Below, in pieces: positions 10,001 through 17,092 of a stretch of 20,059 nucleotides of DNA. The stretch comes from an uncultured Leptotrichia sp. (GTDB taxonomy: Bacteria > Fusobacteriota > Fusobacteriia > Fusobacteriales > Leptotrichiaceae): assembly GCA_937925095.1 (NCBI GenBank), contig CALEXX010000055.1, forward strand, positions 1 to 20,059, given 5' to 3'. A model generated the notes under the pieces. That model saw only the letters and a list, made by a program, of their open reading frames with translations. It was not told the DNA's origin and made no database searches. Each line of letters opens with the position of its first letter. Position 1 is the stretch's first letter. Made by a program: the position numbers and the translations under genes.

Positions 10001-12947
10001 CGCAGTGGTAAATGAAGGGAAATTAGAACTTTCAGGTAAAAAGACACTGGGAGTATTCCTGAAGGGAAGCCAGTCATTTGAAAATAAGGCAGATATTTCA
10101 ATAGCTGATTCATCAGACGCACAGAATCCTACTATTGGAGTATATACTTCAAGCGGAACATCACCTATTACTTTAACAAGTGGAAATATAGAAGTAGGAG
10201 TAAAATCAATAGGAGTATACTCAACAACAAATTCGCCTGTAAATATGACAGGAGGAAATCTTCATGTAAAAGATGAAGGTATGGGAATATACAAACAGGA
10301 TGGAAGTGTTTCAGTAGCAGGAAATATTATAGTAGACCCTCATACTGCAACTACACCAAATACTGAACCTGTAGGAGTTTATGCAGTAAATGGAGCTTCA
10401 GTAAATGATAGTGCAAATGTAACAGTGGGAGAAAAATCTTACGGATTTATTCTTAACAATGATGATCCTTCAAAGGTAAATACATACACTAATACAGCAG
10501 GAACAAGTGTAACACTGGGAAGTGACAGTACATACCTGTATTCAGGTGGAAAAGCACAAATAACAAATAATAAAGACATAGCTGCCGGAAATGTAGACCG
10601 TGTAATAGGATTCTATGTCAAAGGTAATAATACTGGTGGAGGAAACTTTGTAAATAATGGATTGCTGGATTTCTCTAATGGAAAAGGAAATATAGGAGTT
10701 TATGCACCAGGATCAACAGCTACAAACAGTGCTTCAGGAAGAATATATGTTGGAGCAACAGATTATACAGACCCTCTAACTGGACAAATATACAGTGACA
10801 AAAGCAAAATTGTATACGGAATAGGAATGGCAACAGACAATGGAGGTCAAATTGCCAATGAAGGAGAAATCCGTATATTTGGAGATAAGTCAATAGGAAT
10901 GTATGGTTCAGGAGCAGGAACAGTTGTTGAAAATAGAGGAAATATACTACTTGATGGAAGTAGAGCTACAGCTTCAAATAAAATAGAATCAATGACAGGA
11001 GTATATGTTGATGAAGGAGCTAAGTTTGTAAACAAAGGAATTATACAGACAACAGATTCGTATGCTGGAAGAGGCGGAATGGTAAATCCTAACGTAAGCG
11101 GACTTGTAGGAGTGGCAGTAATGAATGGTTCAACTCTTGTAAATGAAGCGGGAGCAAAAATACTTATAGATGCGGATAACAGCTATGGAGTTGTAATAAG
11201 AGGTAAAAAGAATCCTGATGGTACAGTACAAAGATATGCTACAATTAAGAACTATGGTGAAATAAAGGTAAGAGGAAAAGGAACATACGGAATAAGCTGG
11301 AAGGATATTACACCTGCTGAATTAGCAGATCTAGAAGCTCAGATAAACAGCAGAATAACATCTGATCCTAATGGACAGGAAGTAAGAGGAGCAAGTGGAA
11401 CAGACAAGGAATTTGAAGGTGTAAAAATAAGCATAAAGAATGGACAGCCTGTTTTCACAAAGGATGGAGTACCTGTTTCAGATGCTGAAGTTGCAGAAAT
11501 AAGCAAATTGATAGGTAATGAATCTAACCTAGGATTATCAGATATTGGATTCTATGTAGATACTTTAGGAAGAACAAGACCAATAGATATAGATGGAAGT
11601 ACACCACCTATAAACAGTCAATTGATAATAGGAACAGAATATTCAGAAATGACAAATTCAAAATACTGGGTAGTTAAGGGAGATGTAATAAAACCATTCC
11701 TCGACCAGGTAACAGGACGTAACTTTAAACTTACATCACTTGCAGGTTCACTGACATGGATGGCAACACCAATATTGGATTCATATGGTGAAATAACAGG
11801 AGTTGCTATGGCAAAAGTACCATATACATCATTTGTCAGAAAGACTGAAAATGCATGGAACTTTACAGATGGATTGGAACAAAGATATGGAGTAAATTCT
11901 CTTGATTCCAGAGAAAAATTACTGTTTAATAAGCTTAACAGCATAGGAAATAATGAGCCAGTACTTCTGACACAGGCATTTGATGAAATGATGGGTCACC
12001 AGTATGCAAATATACAACAAAGAGTACATGGAACAGGAAGACTGATAGATAAGGAAATTACTCATTTGGCTAAAGAATGGGAAACTAAGTCTAAACAGTC
12101 AAATAAAATAAAAGTATTTGGAATGAAGGACGAATACACTACAGATACAGCAGGAATTATAGACTATACAAGTGACGCATATGGATTTGCATACCTGCAT
12201 GAAGATGAAACTGTCAAGTTAGGAAACGTATCAGGATGGTATGCAGGAGGAGTGCATAACAAATTCAAGTTTAAAGACATTGGAGGATCAAGAGAAAATC
12301 AAACTATGTTAAAACTTGGAATCTTCAAGACAATGACACCTGCATCAGACCATAATGGAAACCTTCAATGGACAATTTCAGGAGAAGGATATGTATCTAA
12401 AAATGAAATGCATAGAAAATATCTTGTAGTAGATGAAATCTTCAATGCTAAATCAGATTATACAACTTATGGTGTGGCAGTTAAAAATGAAGTAGGATAC
12501 AACATAAGAACTAGTGAAAGAACAAGTATCAGACCATATGGAAGCTTAAAAATTGAATATGGAAGATTCAGTAACATTAAGGAAAAATCAGGAGAAATGA
12601 GACTGGATGTAGAAGGAAATGGTTACTATTCAATAAAACCGGCAATAGGAGTTGAATTTAACTATAGACAACCTTTTGCAGTTAAGAGCATATTTACAGC
12701 TTCTTTAGGTTTAGGTTATGAAAGTGAACTAGGAAAAGTAGGAAATGTAAATAATAGAGCAAGAGTATCATATACAACTGCTGACTGGTTTAACATAAGA
12801 GGAGAAAAAGATAACAGAAAAGGAAAAGTTAGAGCTGACTTGAATTTTGGAATAGAAAATTCTAGAGTAGGAATGACTCTTAATACAGGATATGACAGTG
12901 ATAATAATAATCTGAGAGGTGGACTTGGATTCAGATTAATTTACTAA
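4023..12947 (+). CDS. Giant type V autotransporter, probable surface adhesin
   Basis: This 2974-residue protein is one intact frame. It has an extended signal peptide (hydrophobic core about 28-44, cleavage after VKA at residue 49). Next comes a conserved N-terminal region (about 85-215: VVKSPWSSWQFGMNFF, YNGLYFRNNWK, NGEVRWGLVEL) typical of fusobacterial autotransporters. A Pro/Thr/Val spacer spans about 232-318. The passenger, about 340-2640, carries some fifty repeats of the form G-x-I-x-hG(I/V)(Y/F), such as SVGIYSEN and AIGIYAKD, roughly 30-45 residues apart, which predicts a right-handed beta-solenoid. A helical linker (about 2645-2692, FDEMMGHQYANIQQRVHGTGRLID) leads to a 12-strand barrel (about 2695-2974) ending in GGLGFRLIY. 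The barrel would export the passenger to the cell surface. By analogy with RadD and Fap2 of Fusobacterium, adhesion or coaggregation is likely, but the ligand is unknown. I see no protease motif. Ribosome binding site: AGAGGAG. Confidence 0.93.
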   Translation: MSDEIKNSEKKSKSIMRSSKAVKYSRNLMFVAGAMGVTTGVLLSNTVKAEPNKKNKDGNLKNTVDETQAMLKNMRNRNKMYMRGANLELIQLMEQGDQVVKSPWSSWQFGMNFFSNADIISGDGYGDKQERYTYNGLYFRNNWKMKNALATLDSMGVMGYPITPGSDSQVSWRNATGNIYSEMNFDKSKGSSVNGEVRWGLVELRKIQEPLNEVEILARISPKEVKKEAVSLSVAEPTVEPVGAPVVDPKVNTPLTAPVITIPEVDVRITPSAPTININVTPPTITALNISTPAQVTLEAPVVNTPNPVAFSVAPTINSRSNKLGPTTQTSMNAKFPGGVAKTYDINTVTEMTRDYFTFANVSGTVTLPNTGTVNVKTNDARAMVIDEPENNSKFNMGGTVNLYRSKNMGIDLQGKAGGSGQVLATVSNTGNINGIYSYQENGVTKYNKNQIAFGFSNVDASRNDTMTHIINDGTISLNAPESAAMQLKPEDPHDWQPDWNHLYSVNGNYFVRIGTATVPSGTSGRGKVLMKADNQKDIDINSSGSFGIITVFNPGISTLDTVLLNGALDKKAANLRAQRNLAGAATLPGGEIGRSASGDSKWTSGVYNSGDININGDKSVGVGILHEIQEVKVGGKINIGTTAVTQGNNQNIGTSTTLVENAVGIYAGVPTRPVLKGETGTYGGTATADIGTKTVEFGPFGKTGASTGAAAGSGTITVGEHATKSIGLLVGDSEEELNDGKLNGVETANRKLRRSGSITANEGANVVVNGDSNYGFVVKSESYKSVFDSNLIDNLLESTDRTNYGVGINKGTITVNGTNSIAFAMLKGGDSSNSGDLIVNPLTAGGAQKSTAFYGEQGNFANSGNITVNTPANTGNIGVLLKGPNTATPINFTNTGNISVQGGGNIGVYGEGKYTFNHEKNTAGTNKISVGSDAIGIYAKDASGTLNIKAPIDIAASGTGTTIGIYSDGEAKVNFGDDSKLTIGTGAVGLYSSVATKFGNTFKVETGKSLEVELGQNSTFGLLNGNSGEVNVGTYLNSNPINISNFGNGASIFYTTGGVTANLDQNYTVSTPTAGTNTSTSVLVASNNSTVKNTATLTTNTNIGLIATKGTGTGASTAQNDGTIVSTRDSGIGIYTNESTGNSTGTITMQKVSSVGILGENNSTLSNSGKIEILGVSSAGIYGQNSNITNSGLKTANKGIYVKEGNSVGIFGKVSTAATADKTINNNGDIITSKTESAGIYGKLESGTQKLSIASTQNIVVNGDKSVGIFADNTAGTVVNLNINNTGTININNEKSVGVYAPKSTVSGVGKITLDNAANESIGVYAAAGSAITTTTAEIDLGKGTDQNRVAYYVKNKDTALTGTNIGKISGYGVGVYLEGTSASDVATLNASSTPMNYKTTTSSGDGIIGLYLSGNTDISNYDGPITVGKTVEDNGTKYAIGIYAKNQGTSTSAYTIKTPITTGEKGIGIFAADKSIIQYNRGTIDVGKNGIGIYVQKQTSANTTIESKVSLGTATDKPTINLAEGSVAAIVGENAHFDGGNATINLSGSGVGVYGLKGSVINVGNWTFNNNGHSAEEIRTKEGIAAIDNPSVDKDLKPGMVLSHVINGETYIVSGKTVKSVADGSIAAGKNIGLMAEGIKNGNGIHTGYEIVNQGTIDFKAGNNSTGIYAASARVKNDGKIKVGPQSTGIYGEYINLPHPNFTSNDILKLETTAGSEIELGKESVGVYLKNASTGINLDGKITSSAGATQNVGVYMINNAGAPLNGMINNAEITLGDGSVGLYSRGKGSAAADRNTVTNNGKITVGKKITGAPSVGIYSENTNLSTGTTSDITVGEDGIAFYGKNSEITANGTVNFNNKGVLAYLEDSKFVSHLGNISPTQNTMLYLKNSTAQMDGAGTPVDMTVADGYTGAYVEGNSRLTGVRKITLGRNSNGIFLQNANFDSTGITEIVGTQDNAKGILGINSSLLNKTKISLSGDNSIGIYSNANTPNAVVNEGKLELSGKKTLGVFLKGSQSFENKADISIADSSDAQNPTIGVYTSSGTSPITLTSGNIEVGVKSIGVYSTTNSPVNMTGGNLHVKDEGMGIYKQDGSVSVAGNIIVDPHTATTPNTEPVGVYAVNGASVNDSANVTVGEKSYGFILNNDDPSKVNTYTNTAGTSVTLGSDSTYLYSGGKAQITNNKDIAAGNVDRVIGFYVKGNNTGGGNFVNNGLLDFSNGKGNIGVYAPGSTATNSASGRIYVGATDYTDPLTGQIYSDKSKIVYGIGMATDNGGQIANEGEIRIFGDKSIGMYGSGAGTVVENRGNILLDGSRATASNKIESMTGVYVDEGAKFVNKGIIQTTDSYAGRGGMVNPNVSGLVGVAVMNGSTLVNEAGAKILIDADNSYGVVIRGKKNPDGTVQRYATIKNYGEIKVRGKGTYGISWKDITPAELADLEAQINSRITSDPNGQEVRGASGTDKEFEGVKISIKNGQPVFTKDGVPVSDAEVAEISKLIGNESNLGLSDIGFYVDTLGRTRPIDIDGSTPPINSQLIIGTEYSEMTNSKYWVVKGDVIKPFLDQVTGRNFKLTSLAGSLTWMATPILDSYGEITGVAMAKVPYTSFVRKTENAWNFTDGLEQRYGVNSLDSREKLLFNKLNSIGNNEPVLLTQAFDEMMGHQYANIQQRVHGTGRLIDKEITHLAKEWETKSKQSNKIKVFGMKDEYTTDTAGIIDYTSDAYGFAYLHEDETVKLGNVSGWYAGGVHNKFKFKDIGGSRENQTMLKLGIFKTMTPASDHNGNLQWTISGEGYVSKNEMHRKYLVVDEIFNAKSDYTTYGVAVKNEVGYNIRTSERTSIRPYGSLKIEYGRFSNIKEKSGEMRLDVEGNGYYSIKPAIGVEFNYRQPFAVKSIFTASLGLGYESELGKVGNVNNRARVSYTTADWFNIRGEKDNRKGKVRADLNFGIENSRVGMTLNTGYDSDNNNLRGGLGFRLIY
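4719..4976 (+). repeat. Pro/Thr/Val-rich spacer in the autotransporter
   Basis: Residues about 232-318 of the autotransporter are a run of short degenerate units in which Pro recurs every few residues (APVVDP, TAPVITIPEV, SAPTINI, TPPTITALN, TPAQVTLEAPVV). It lies between the conserved N-terminal region and the repeat passenger and probably forms an extended linker. Confidence 0.6.
5820..11310 (+). repeat. GIY-type solenoid repeats coding for the passenger
   Basis: Protein-level repeats of about 30-45 residues centre on (S/N)-x-G-(I/V)-(Y/F)-(A/S/G) and are often followed by an NxG-x-I strand. Examples are SVGVYAPK, GIGIYVQK, STGIYGEY, NVGVYMIN, SIGVYSTT and SIGMYGSG. I count more than 50 hits by eye between residues about 600 and 2430. 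They are degenerate in DNA, so they are ancient duplications, not recent tandem copies. Confidence 0.8.
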
Positions 12948-12980
12948 TCATTATCACTCAGACATAAAATCTAATAAGTT

Positions 12981-13012
12981 AATGGAAATGCAGGGAAACT
13001 TGCATTTCTATT
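12981..13012. other. 12-bp stem hairpin after the autotransporter stop
   Basis: AATGGAAATGCA (12981-12992) pairs along its length with TGCATTTCTATT (13001-13012), with one G-U pair and an 8-base loop. It has no T-tail on the plus strand, so it is not a standard terminator. It may protect the mRNA 3' end, since a true terminator follows 16 bases later. Confidence 0.5.
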
Positions 13013-13028
13013 GACTTTCAATAAAAAA

Positions 13029-13094
13029 AACTATCTCAAAAGAATTTAATATATCATTATATAAGTTTTTGATATATATTCTTTTTTGATAGTT
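13029..13094. terminator. Two-way terminator between convergent genes
   Basis: AACTATC-TC-AAAAGAAT (13029-13045) pairs with ATTCTTTT-TT-GATAGTT (13078-13094) around a two-base mismatch. The loop adds an ATATATCA/TGATATAT pairing. T residues follow on the plus strand, and an A-run before the left arm supplies the T-tail for the minus strand. It therefore can stop both the autotransporter transcript and the permease transcript. Its left arm matches the left end of the palindrome at 19020. Confidence 0.75.
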
Positions 13095-13109
13095 TTTTAT
13101 TTTTATTTT

Positions 13110-14384
13110 TTAACATTTTCTGTCTTCAATAAATTCCTTATCTATATATTTTTTTACTTTTTCATTTATAGATTCATTATTTTTAGAGTTACTATCCGAT
13201 TCTGTATTAGAATCAGAACCAGAATCACCATTTTTTTCAGTATTATCATATTTACCGTTGTCAGATTTATTTTTCTCATCATCTTCCTGTACTTCTGAAA
13301 AGATTTCCCTGAAAAATCCAATTTCCAGTTCACGCGAAAATACATTTTTAAGTATAATCATTACAACAGGACCTATAAGGAATCCTATAACTCCAAAGAA
13401 TTTAAATCCTGAATACATTGATATTAGTGTAACAAGTGGATGAACTCCCAGATTTTGGCTTATAAGCTTTGGTTCAAGCATCTGACGCACAGAAAGAACT
13501 AGAAAATAAATAACAAGTAAAGCCAGTCCAAGATTAATATCTCCTGTTACAAATGATATTAAGCTCCATGGCAGAAGTACAGCTCCGGCTCCCAATATAG
13601 GAAGTGCATCAATAATACAGATTACGATTGAAAAAATCAATGGATACGGTAAATTAAATTTTAAGAATGAAAGTATATTAAATGAAATCAGTAACTCAAA
13701 GAAACAGATTGTCATAAGTATAATCTGAGCTCTTATGTAGGAACCGAGGACATTAAACATTTCTCTTTTTATGTTATATACCTTTTTTATCCATGATTCT
13801 GGAAACTGCTGTTCCAGGAAAGCCATTATTTTATTTTTATCCAGACTTATAAAAAACGTTGAAAGTATTGTAATACAGATATAAAGTATTATTGTAGGTA
13901 TTGATGTAATAAAGTTTATAAGGCTGTTTATGAAAGAACCTAGCTTTGAAGTTCCCATTCTGATAAATCCGTTTATGGAATTTTTTACCTGTTCATCAAA
14001 ACCTTCAGGAAAATATCCAAGAAGGGAGTAAACCTTATCTATTGTAGTGTTCCACAAAGTCTGAACATCTTTGGAATATTTGTTAAGATTTATGGAAAGC
14101 TTATAAATTTCCCCTGATAAACGTAACGCAGAAAGACTTATAAATCCTAAAAATATTACTAGAAACAGAATAATTGACACTATGGTTGCAATTTTCTGTG
14201 AAAATTTAAGCTTTTTCTCCAGAAACCTTGAAAATGGCTGAGTCATTATTGAAAAAAACAGAGCCAATGTAAAAGGAAACAGAAAAATCCCAAGTTTAAA
14301 AATTAAGTATACTACAATGAGTACAAGTACTATGTATAAAATAAAATACAGTTTTTTAAAATCAAATCTTTTATAATTTGCCAT
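13110..14384 (-). CDS. AI-2E/PerM-family membrane permease
   Basis: This 424-residue inner membrane protein belongs to the AI-2E transporter (UPF0118/PerM) family, close in pattern to YtvI-type members. Hydrophobic segments sit near residues 12-50 (two), 65-88, 150-180, 205-235 and several between 235 and 350, about eight in all. The family's signature is present: VRQMLEPKLISQNLGVHPLVTLISMYSGFKFFGVIGFLIGPVV. Known family members export autoinducer-2 or act in ion or osmotic homeostasis, so the substrate here is open. A 59-residue tail (366-424), rich in Asp, Ser, Asn, Lys and Glu, is an unusual addition. An upstream ATG at 14399 exists, but AAAGGAG lies inside those codons at the right distance for 14384. 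The gene converges on the autotransporter and diverges from the efflux operon. Confidence 0.88.
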   Translation of the reverse strand: MANYKRFDFKKLYFILYIVLVLIVVYLIFKLGIFLFPFTLALFFSIMTQPFSRFLEKKLKFSQKIATIVSIILFLVIFLGFISLSALRLSGEIYKLSINLNKYSKDVQTLWNTTIDKVYSLLGYFPEGFDEQVKNSINGFIRMGTSKLGSFINSLINFITSIPTIILYICITILSTFFISLDKNKIMAFLEQQFPESWIKKVYNIKREMFNVLGSYIRAQIILMTICFFELLISFNILSFLKFNLPYPLIFSIVICIIDALPILGAGAVLLPWSLISFVTGDINLGLALLVIYFLVLSVRQMLEPKLISQNLGVHPLVTLISMYSGFKFFGVIGFLIGPVVMIILKNVFSRELEIGFFREIFSEVQEDDEKNKSDNGKYDNTEKNGDSGSDSNTESDSNSKNNESINEKVKKYIDKEFIEDRKC

Positions 14385-14409
14385 AAAATCTCCTTTCATA
14401 TTATCAATT

Positions 14410-14418
14410 ATTTTAACA
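14410..14418 (-). promoter_or_regulatory. Possible promoter of the AI-2E-family gene
   Basis: On the minus strand TGTTAAAAT is an extended -10 box about 25 bases before the start at 14384. No good -35 box is spaced with it. A competing pair, TTGAAA with GATAAT at 17 bases, would place the transcript start almost at the ribosome binding site. Confidence 0.3.
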
Positions 14419-14613
14419 TATTTTTCAATGAAATTCTATAAATAAGAAAAATTTAACTACAAAATCCAATATTCAGAATAAAAAAAGAAAAATGACACAA
14501 TTTTGACAAATTTATCTGATAGGATTTACTCAACTGAAAAATTATAGTAAAAGCTTGAAAAAAGTATAAAAAGGAGTACAAAAAAAGAGTATTCTAAGGA
14601 AAAAGGTGTAAAA

Positions 14614-14622
14614 TGATACAAT
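14614..14622 (+). promoter_or_regulatory. Possible promoter of the efflux operon
   Basis: TGATACAAT is an extended -10 box 25 bases before the channel-protein start at 14647, with only a weak -35. Farther upstream TTGACA is present near 14503 without a well-spaced -10. The 14400-14646 gap between the divergent genes holds these signals and no further gene that I can see. Confidence 0.35.
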
Positions 14623-14646
14623 TCATTTGTAAGAAAGGAGTATAGA

Positions 14647-15921
14647 ATGTTTAAGGTAATTCCTAGTATGAAGAGTAAGAAACTGCAGCTGCTTTTTCTA
14701 TGTTTTTTAAGTGCTTTAAGTTATGGAATGGATTTAGATACAGCAATTTCAGAGTATGAAAAAAAATCCTATACTACAAAAATAAACGAAGCCAACTTGA
14801 AAACATATGACATAAAAGATAAAGTTCTGAAAAAAGGTTCTTGGAATGAAGTATCCATATCTTCCCAAAATACATACGAAAACAGTCACACATATGATGG
14901 AATAAGTACAGATAATACTGTAAAATATGGAGTATTTTATTATAAAAATACTTATAATATAACAAACAATGAAATGACGGAAAATAAAATTGGAGTTTCA
15001 AAAGTTTTGAATGATTTTTCAAAAAATGGAGATAATAAATATAATCTGAAAATAAACAACATTCAGAAGGATATTCAGAAAATAACTAATGAAACGACAA
15101 AAAATTCAGAAATAAGAGAGCTTATAGATCTTTATAAAAACTATAAAAGCAAGGAGAAGGAAATGGAGCAGGAAGCTCTTTCCCTTGATGATAAAAAGAA
15201 GGATTATGCAATACAGGCTAAAAAATATGAAGTTGGAACGGCTGCAAAATATGATTTTGATTTAGCTAAAACAGAATATGAGACTTCTCAGCTGAAATAT
15301 GAAAATTTAGAGAGGGAATTGAAAATCCTGAAGGAAAAATTTATGATTTATAATGTGACAATTCCTGAGAATGAAAAGCTCGAAGATATAAAAAAGGTTG
15401 AGCTGAAAAATGAAGATTTCTATAAGCTGAGATTGTCAGAAGCAGAAAAAATAGAGCTGAATGAAAGTCTAAATAACGAAAAACTGAAAAAGGAAACTTA
15501 TGATTATAAATTTCCCAAAGTAACAGCAGATGCGGGATATTCAATACAAAATAAATCATTTACTGTAGGTGTGGGGATAACAAAGACTTTTAAACAGTAT
15601 AATGATACGCTTGAAGATTTAAAAAATGAATCGGAAAAGCTGAAACTGGAATATGAACAGAAGAAAAATGAAATATTATCTAATGTAGGTCAGGAAATGT
15701 TAAATTATACTACTTATCAGACAAATGAACTGATCAGCAAGAAAAATATGGATATAGCGAAGGAAAACTACGTAATATATGCTAAAAAATACGAGCTTGG
15801 TACAGATACATATGAAAATTATGTAGAAAAAAGAAATGCTTACAACAAAGCAGTAATTGATTATGAAGTGGCTAAAAATGAACTGGCTGCTTATACTAGA
15901 AAAATAAAATATTATAAATAA
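14647..15921 (+). CDS. TolC-like outer membrane efflux channel
   Basis: This 424-residue protein is the outer membrane part of a tripartite exporter. A signal peptide (KSKK then LQLLFLCFLSALS) ends near residue 27. The protein shows the internal duplication of the outer membrane efflux protein family: a long coiled coil with KKYEVGTAAKYDFDLAKTEY near residues 191-210, and its counterpart KKYELGTDTYENYVEKRN near 379-396. Each half also has strand-like segments, such as AGYSIQNKSFTVGVGI near 295. TolC-type channels are usually 420-490 residues, so this is short but complete. The start at 14647 is supported by AAAGGAG at 14634-14640; M8 is a less likely alternative. The stop overlaps by one base an upstream ATG of the next frame, marking the first gene of an operon with the fusion protein, ATPase and permease. 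Confidence 0.88.
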   Translation: MFKVIPSMKSKKLQLLFLCFLSALSYGMDLDTAISEYEKKSYTTKINEANLKTYDIKDKVLKKGSWNEVSISSQNTYENSHTYDGISTDNTVKYGVFYYKNTYNITNNEMTENKIGVSKVLNDFSKNGDNKYNLKINNIQKDIQKITNETTKNSEIRELIDLYKNYKSKEKEMEQEALSLDDKKKDYAIQAKKYEVGTAAKYDFDLAKTEYETSQLKYENLERELKILKEKFMIYNVTIPENEKLEDIKKVELKNEDFYKLRLSEAEKIELNESLNNEKLKKETYDYKFPKVTADAGYSIQNKSFTVGVGITKTFKQYNDTLEDLKNESEKLKLEYEQKKNEILSNVGQEMLNYTTYQTNELISKKNMDIAKENYVIYAKKYELGTDTYENYVEKRNAYNKAVIDYEVAKNELAAYTRKIKYYK

Positions 15922-15938
15922 TGAAAAAGGAGATTTCC

Positions 15939-17057
15939 ATGAAAAAAGGAATATTATTCTTATCCCTGCTTCTGGTTTTTCTGCTTTCCTGCGGTAAAAA
16001 GATGGAAGTCAAGGAATATGAAGTTACGACAGTGGAAAAGGGAGATATATCGCTTTCTACTGAAAAAACGGGACAAGTTGTTTCTGATAATGAAATTTCA
16101 GTCTATACAACTTCAAGCCAGAGAGTTCAGAAGGTATTTTTCAAAAAAGGGGATAATGTAAAAAAGGGTGATGTAGTTGTTACATTCTATCCTGTGGATA
16201 AAAATGAAACTTTAAGAAAAATACAGATAAAATCACTTGAAGTTCAACAGAAAAAAAGAGATTTGAGAAATGCAAGTGAGCTTTTTAAAGTTGGAGGAGC
16301 ATCAAAAGTATCTATTGATGATGCAAGAATTGCTCTGGAAACTGCCCAGCTGGAACTTTCGACATTGCAGGAAGATTTATCTTTAATAAAAGATGAAATA
16401 GTAAGTCCGGTAGATGGTGTAATTACTGAAATGACAGCAGATGAAAACTACAGGGTAAATACAGAAACTACGCTTTTTAAAGTATCAGATACAAAAAATA
16501 TGAAGGTGGAAGTGAGCCTTTCAGATTCACAAATAAAAAATGTTGCAGTAGGGCAAAGGGTAGAAATAACATCAGATTCATTGCCTGATGGGGAAAAGGT
16601 TGAAGGGGAAGTTGCTGAAGTATCAGGAGTTGCAACAAAAAGTTCGAGCCTTGATGAAAGTAATACGACAGTTACAATAAAATTTAATGATGCCAAGAGT
16701 TTAAGACCTGGAGCAACAATCAATGCTGTAATTTTCTATAAGGAAAGTAAAAATGTAATAAAAGTTCCATATAGTGCAGTTATGAATGAAAATGGAAAAT
16801 ATTATGTATTTACAGTGGATAATAGCAGCAAAGTGACAAAAAAGGAAATACAGATTGGAACAAATGATGATTCATATTATGAAGTTACATCAGGATTGTC
16901 AGAAGGAGATAAAATAATTTCAGTAATTGATGAAGCACTTAAAGATGGTGAAAAAATAAAAATAGCAGCTCCTTCACAAAATGACGGAAAAAAAGCGAAT
17001 ATAAAAGGCAATAAGAAAAAAGGTGGCGGAGGAGGTCCTGGTGGACCGCCAATGTAG
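15939..17057 (+). CDS. MacA-like membrane-fusion lipoprotein
   Basis: This periplasmic adaptor (372 residues) joins the inner membrane permease to the TolC-like channel. It is a lipoprotein: MKKGILFLSLLLVFLLSC puts the lipobox cysteine at residue 18. The order is MacA-like: first lipoyl half (about 64-86, QKVFFKKGDNVKKGDVV), helical hairpin (88-152), second lipoyl half (153-185, SPVDGVITEM), beta-barrel (187-270) and membrane-proximal domain (275-342, VPYSAVMNENGKYYVF). The C-terminal tail is Lys-rich, then KGGGGGPGGPPM. The ATG at 15921 overlaps the channel stop, but AAGGAG lies within its first codons and serves 15939, which also gives a textbook lipoprotein signal. E. coli MacA is anchored by a transmembrane helix; lipid-anchored adaptors are common in other exporters. 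The substrate is unknown. Confidence 0.9.
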   Translation: MKKGILFLSLLLVFLLSCGKKMEVKEYEVTTVEKGDISLSTEKTGQVVSDNEISVYTTSSQRVQKVFFKKGDNVKKGDVVVTFYPVDKNETLRKIQIKSLEVQQKKRDLRNASELFKVGGASKVSIDDARIALETAQLELSTLQEDLSLIKDEIVSPVDGVITEMTADENYRVNTETTLFKVSDTKNMKVEVSLSDSQIKNVAVGQRVEITSDSLPDGEKVEGEVAEVSGVATKSSSLDESNTTVTIKFNDAKSLRPGATINAVIFYKESKNVIKVPYSAVMNENGKYYVFTVDNSSKVTKKEIQIGTNDDSYYEVTSGLSEGDKIISVIDEALKDGEKIKIAAPSQNDGKKANIKGNKKKGGGGGPGGPPM

Positions 17058-17092
17058 GAAATACGAATTATGTGAATTAGAGGTAAATTTTT

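Noticed and set aside
5820..11310. CRISPR-like or tandem DNA repeats in the autotransporter
   Set aside because: The repeats are only at the protein level, vary in sequence and spacing, and are in frame within one gene.
4643..11944. Many minus-strand open frames beneath the autotransporter gene
   Set aside because: They are antisense shadows of a repetitive, AT-rich coding frame. They lack ribosome binding sites and recognisable domains, and the plus-strand protein is coherent throughout.
13086..13298. A 70-codon plus-strand frame rich in Phe and Ile
   Set aside because: It is antisense to the tail of the AI-2E-family gene and overlaps the terminator. Its composition is only AT-rich complement.
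14385..14399. Upstream start of the AI-2E-family gene
   Set aside because: AAAGGAG lies within it at the right spacing for the ATG at 14384.
15921..15938. Upstream start of the fusion protein overlapping the channel stop
   Set aside because: AAGGAG within these codons serves the ATG at 15939, which gives a standard lipoprotein signal.
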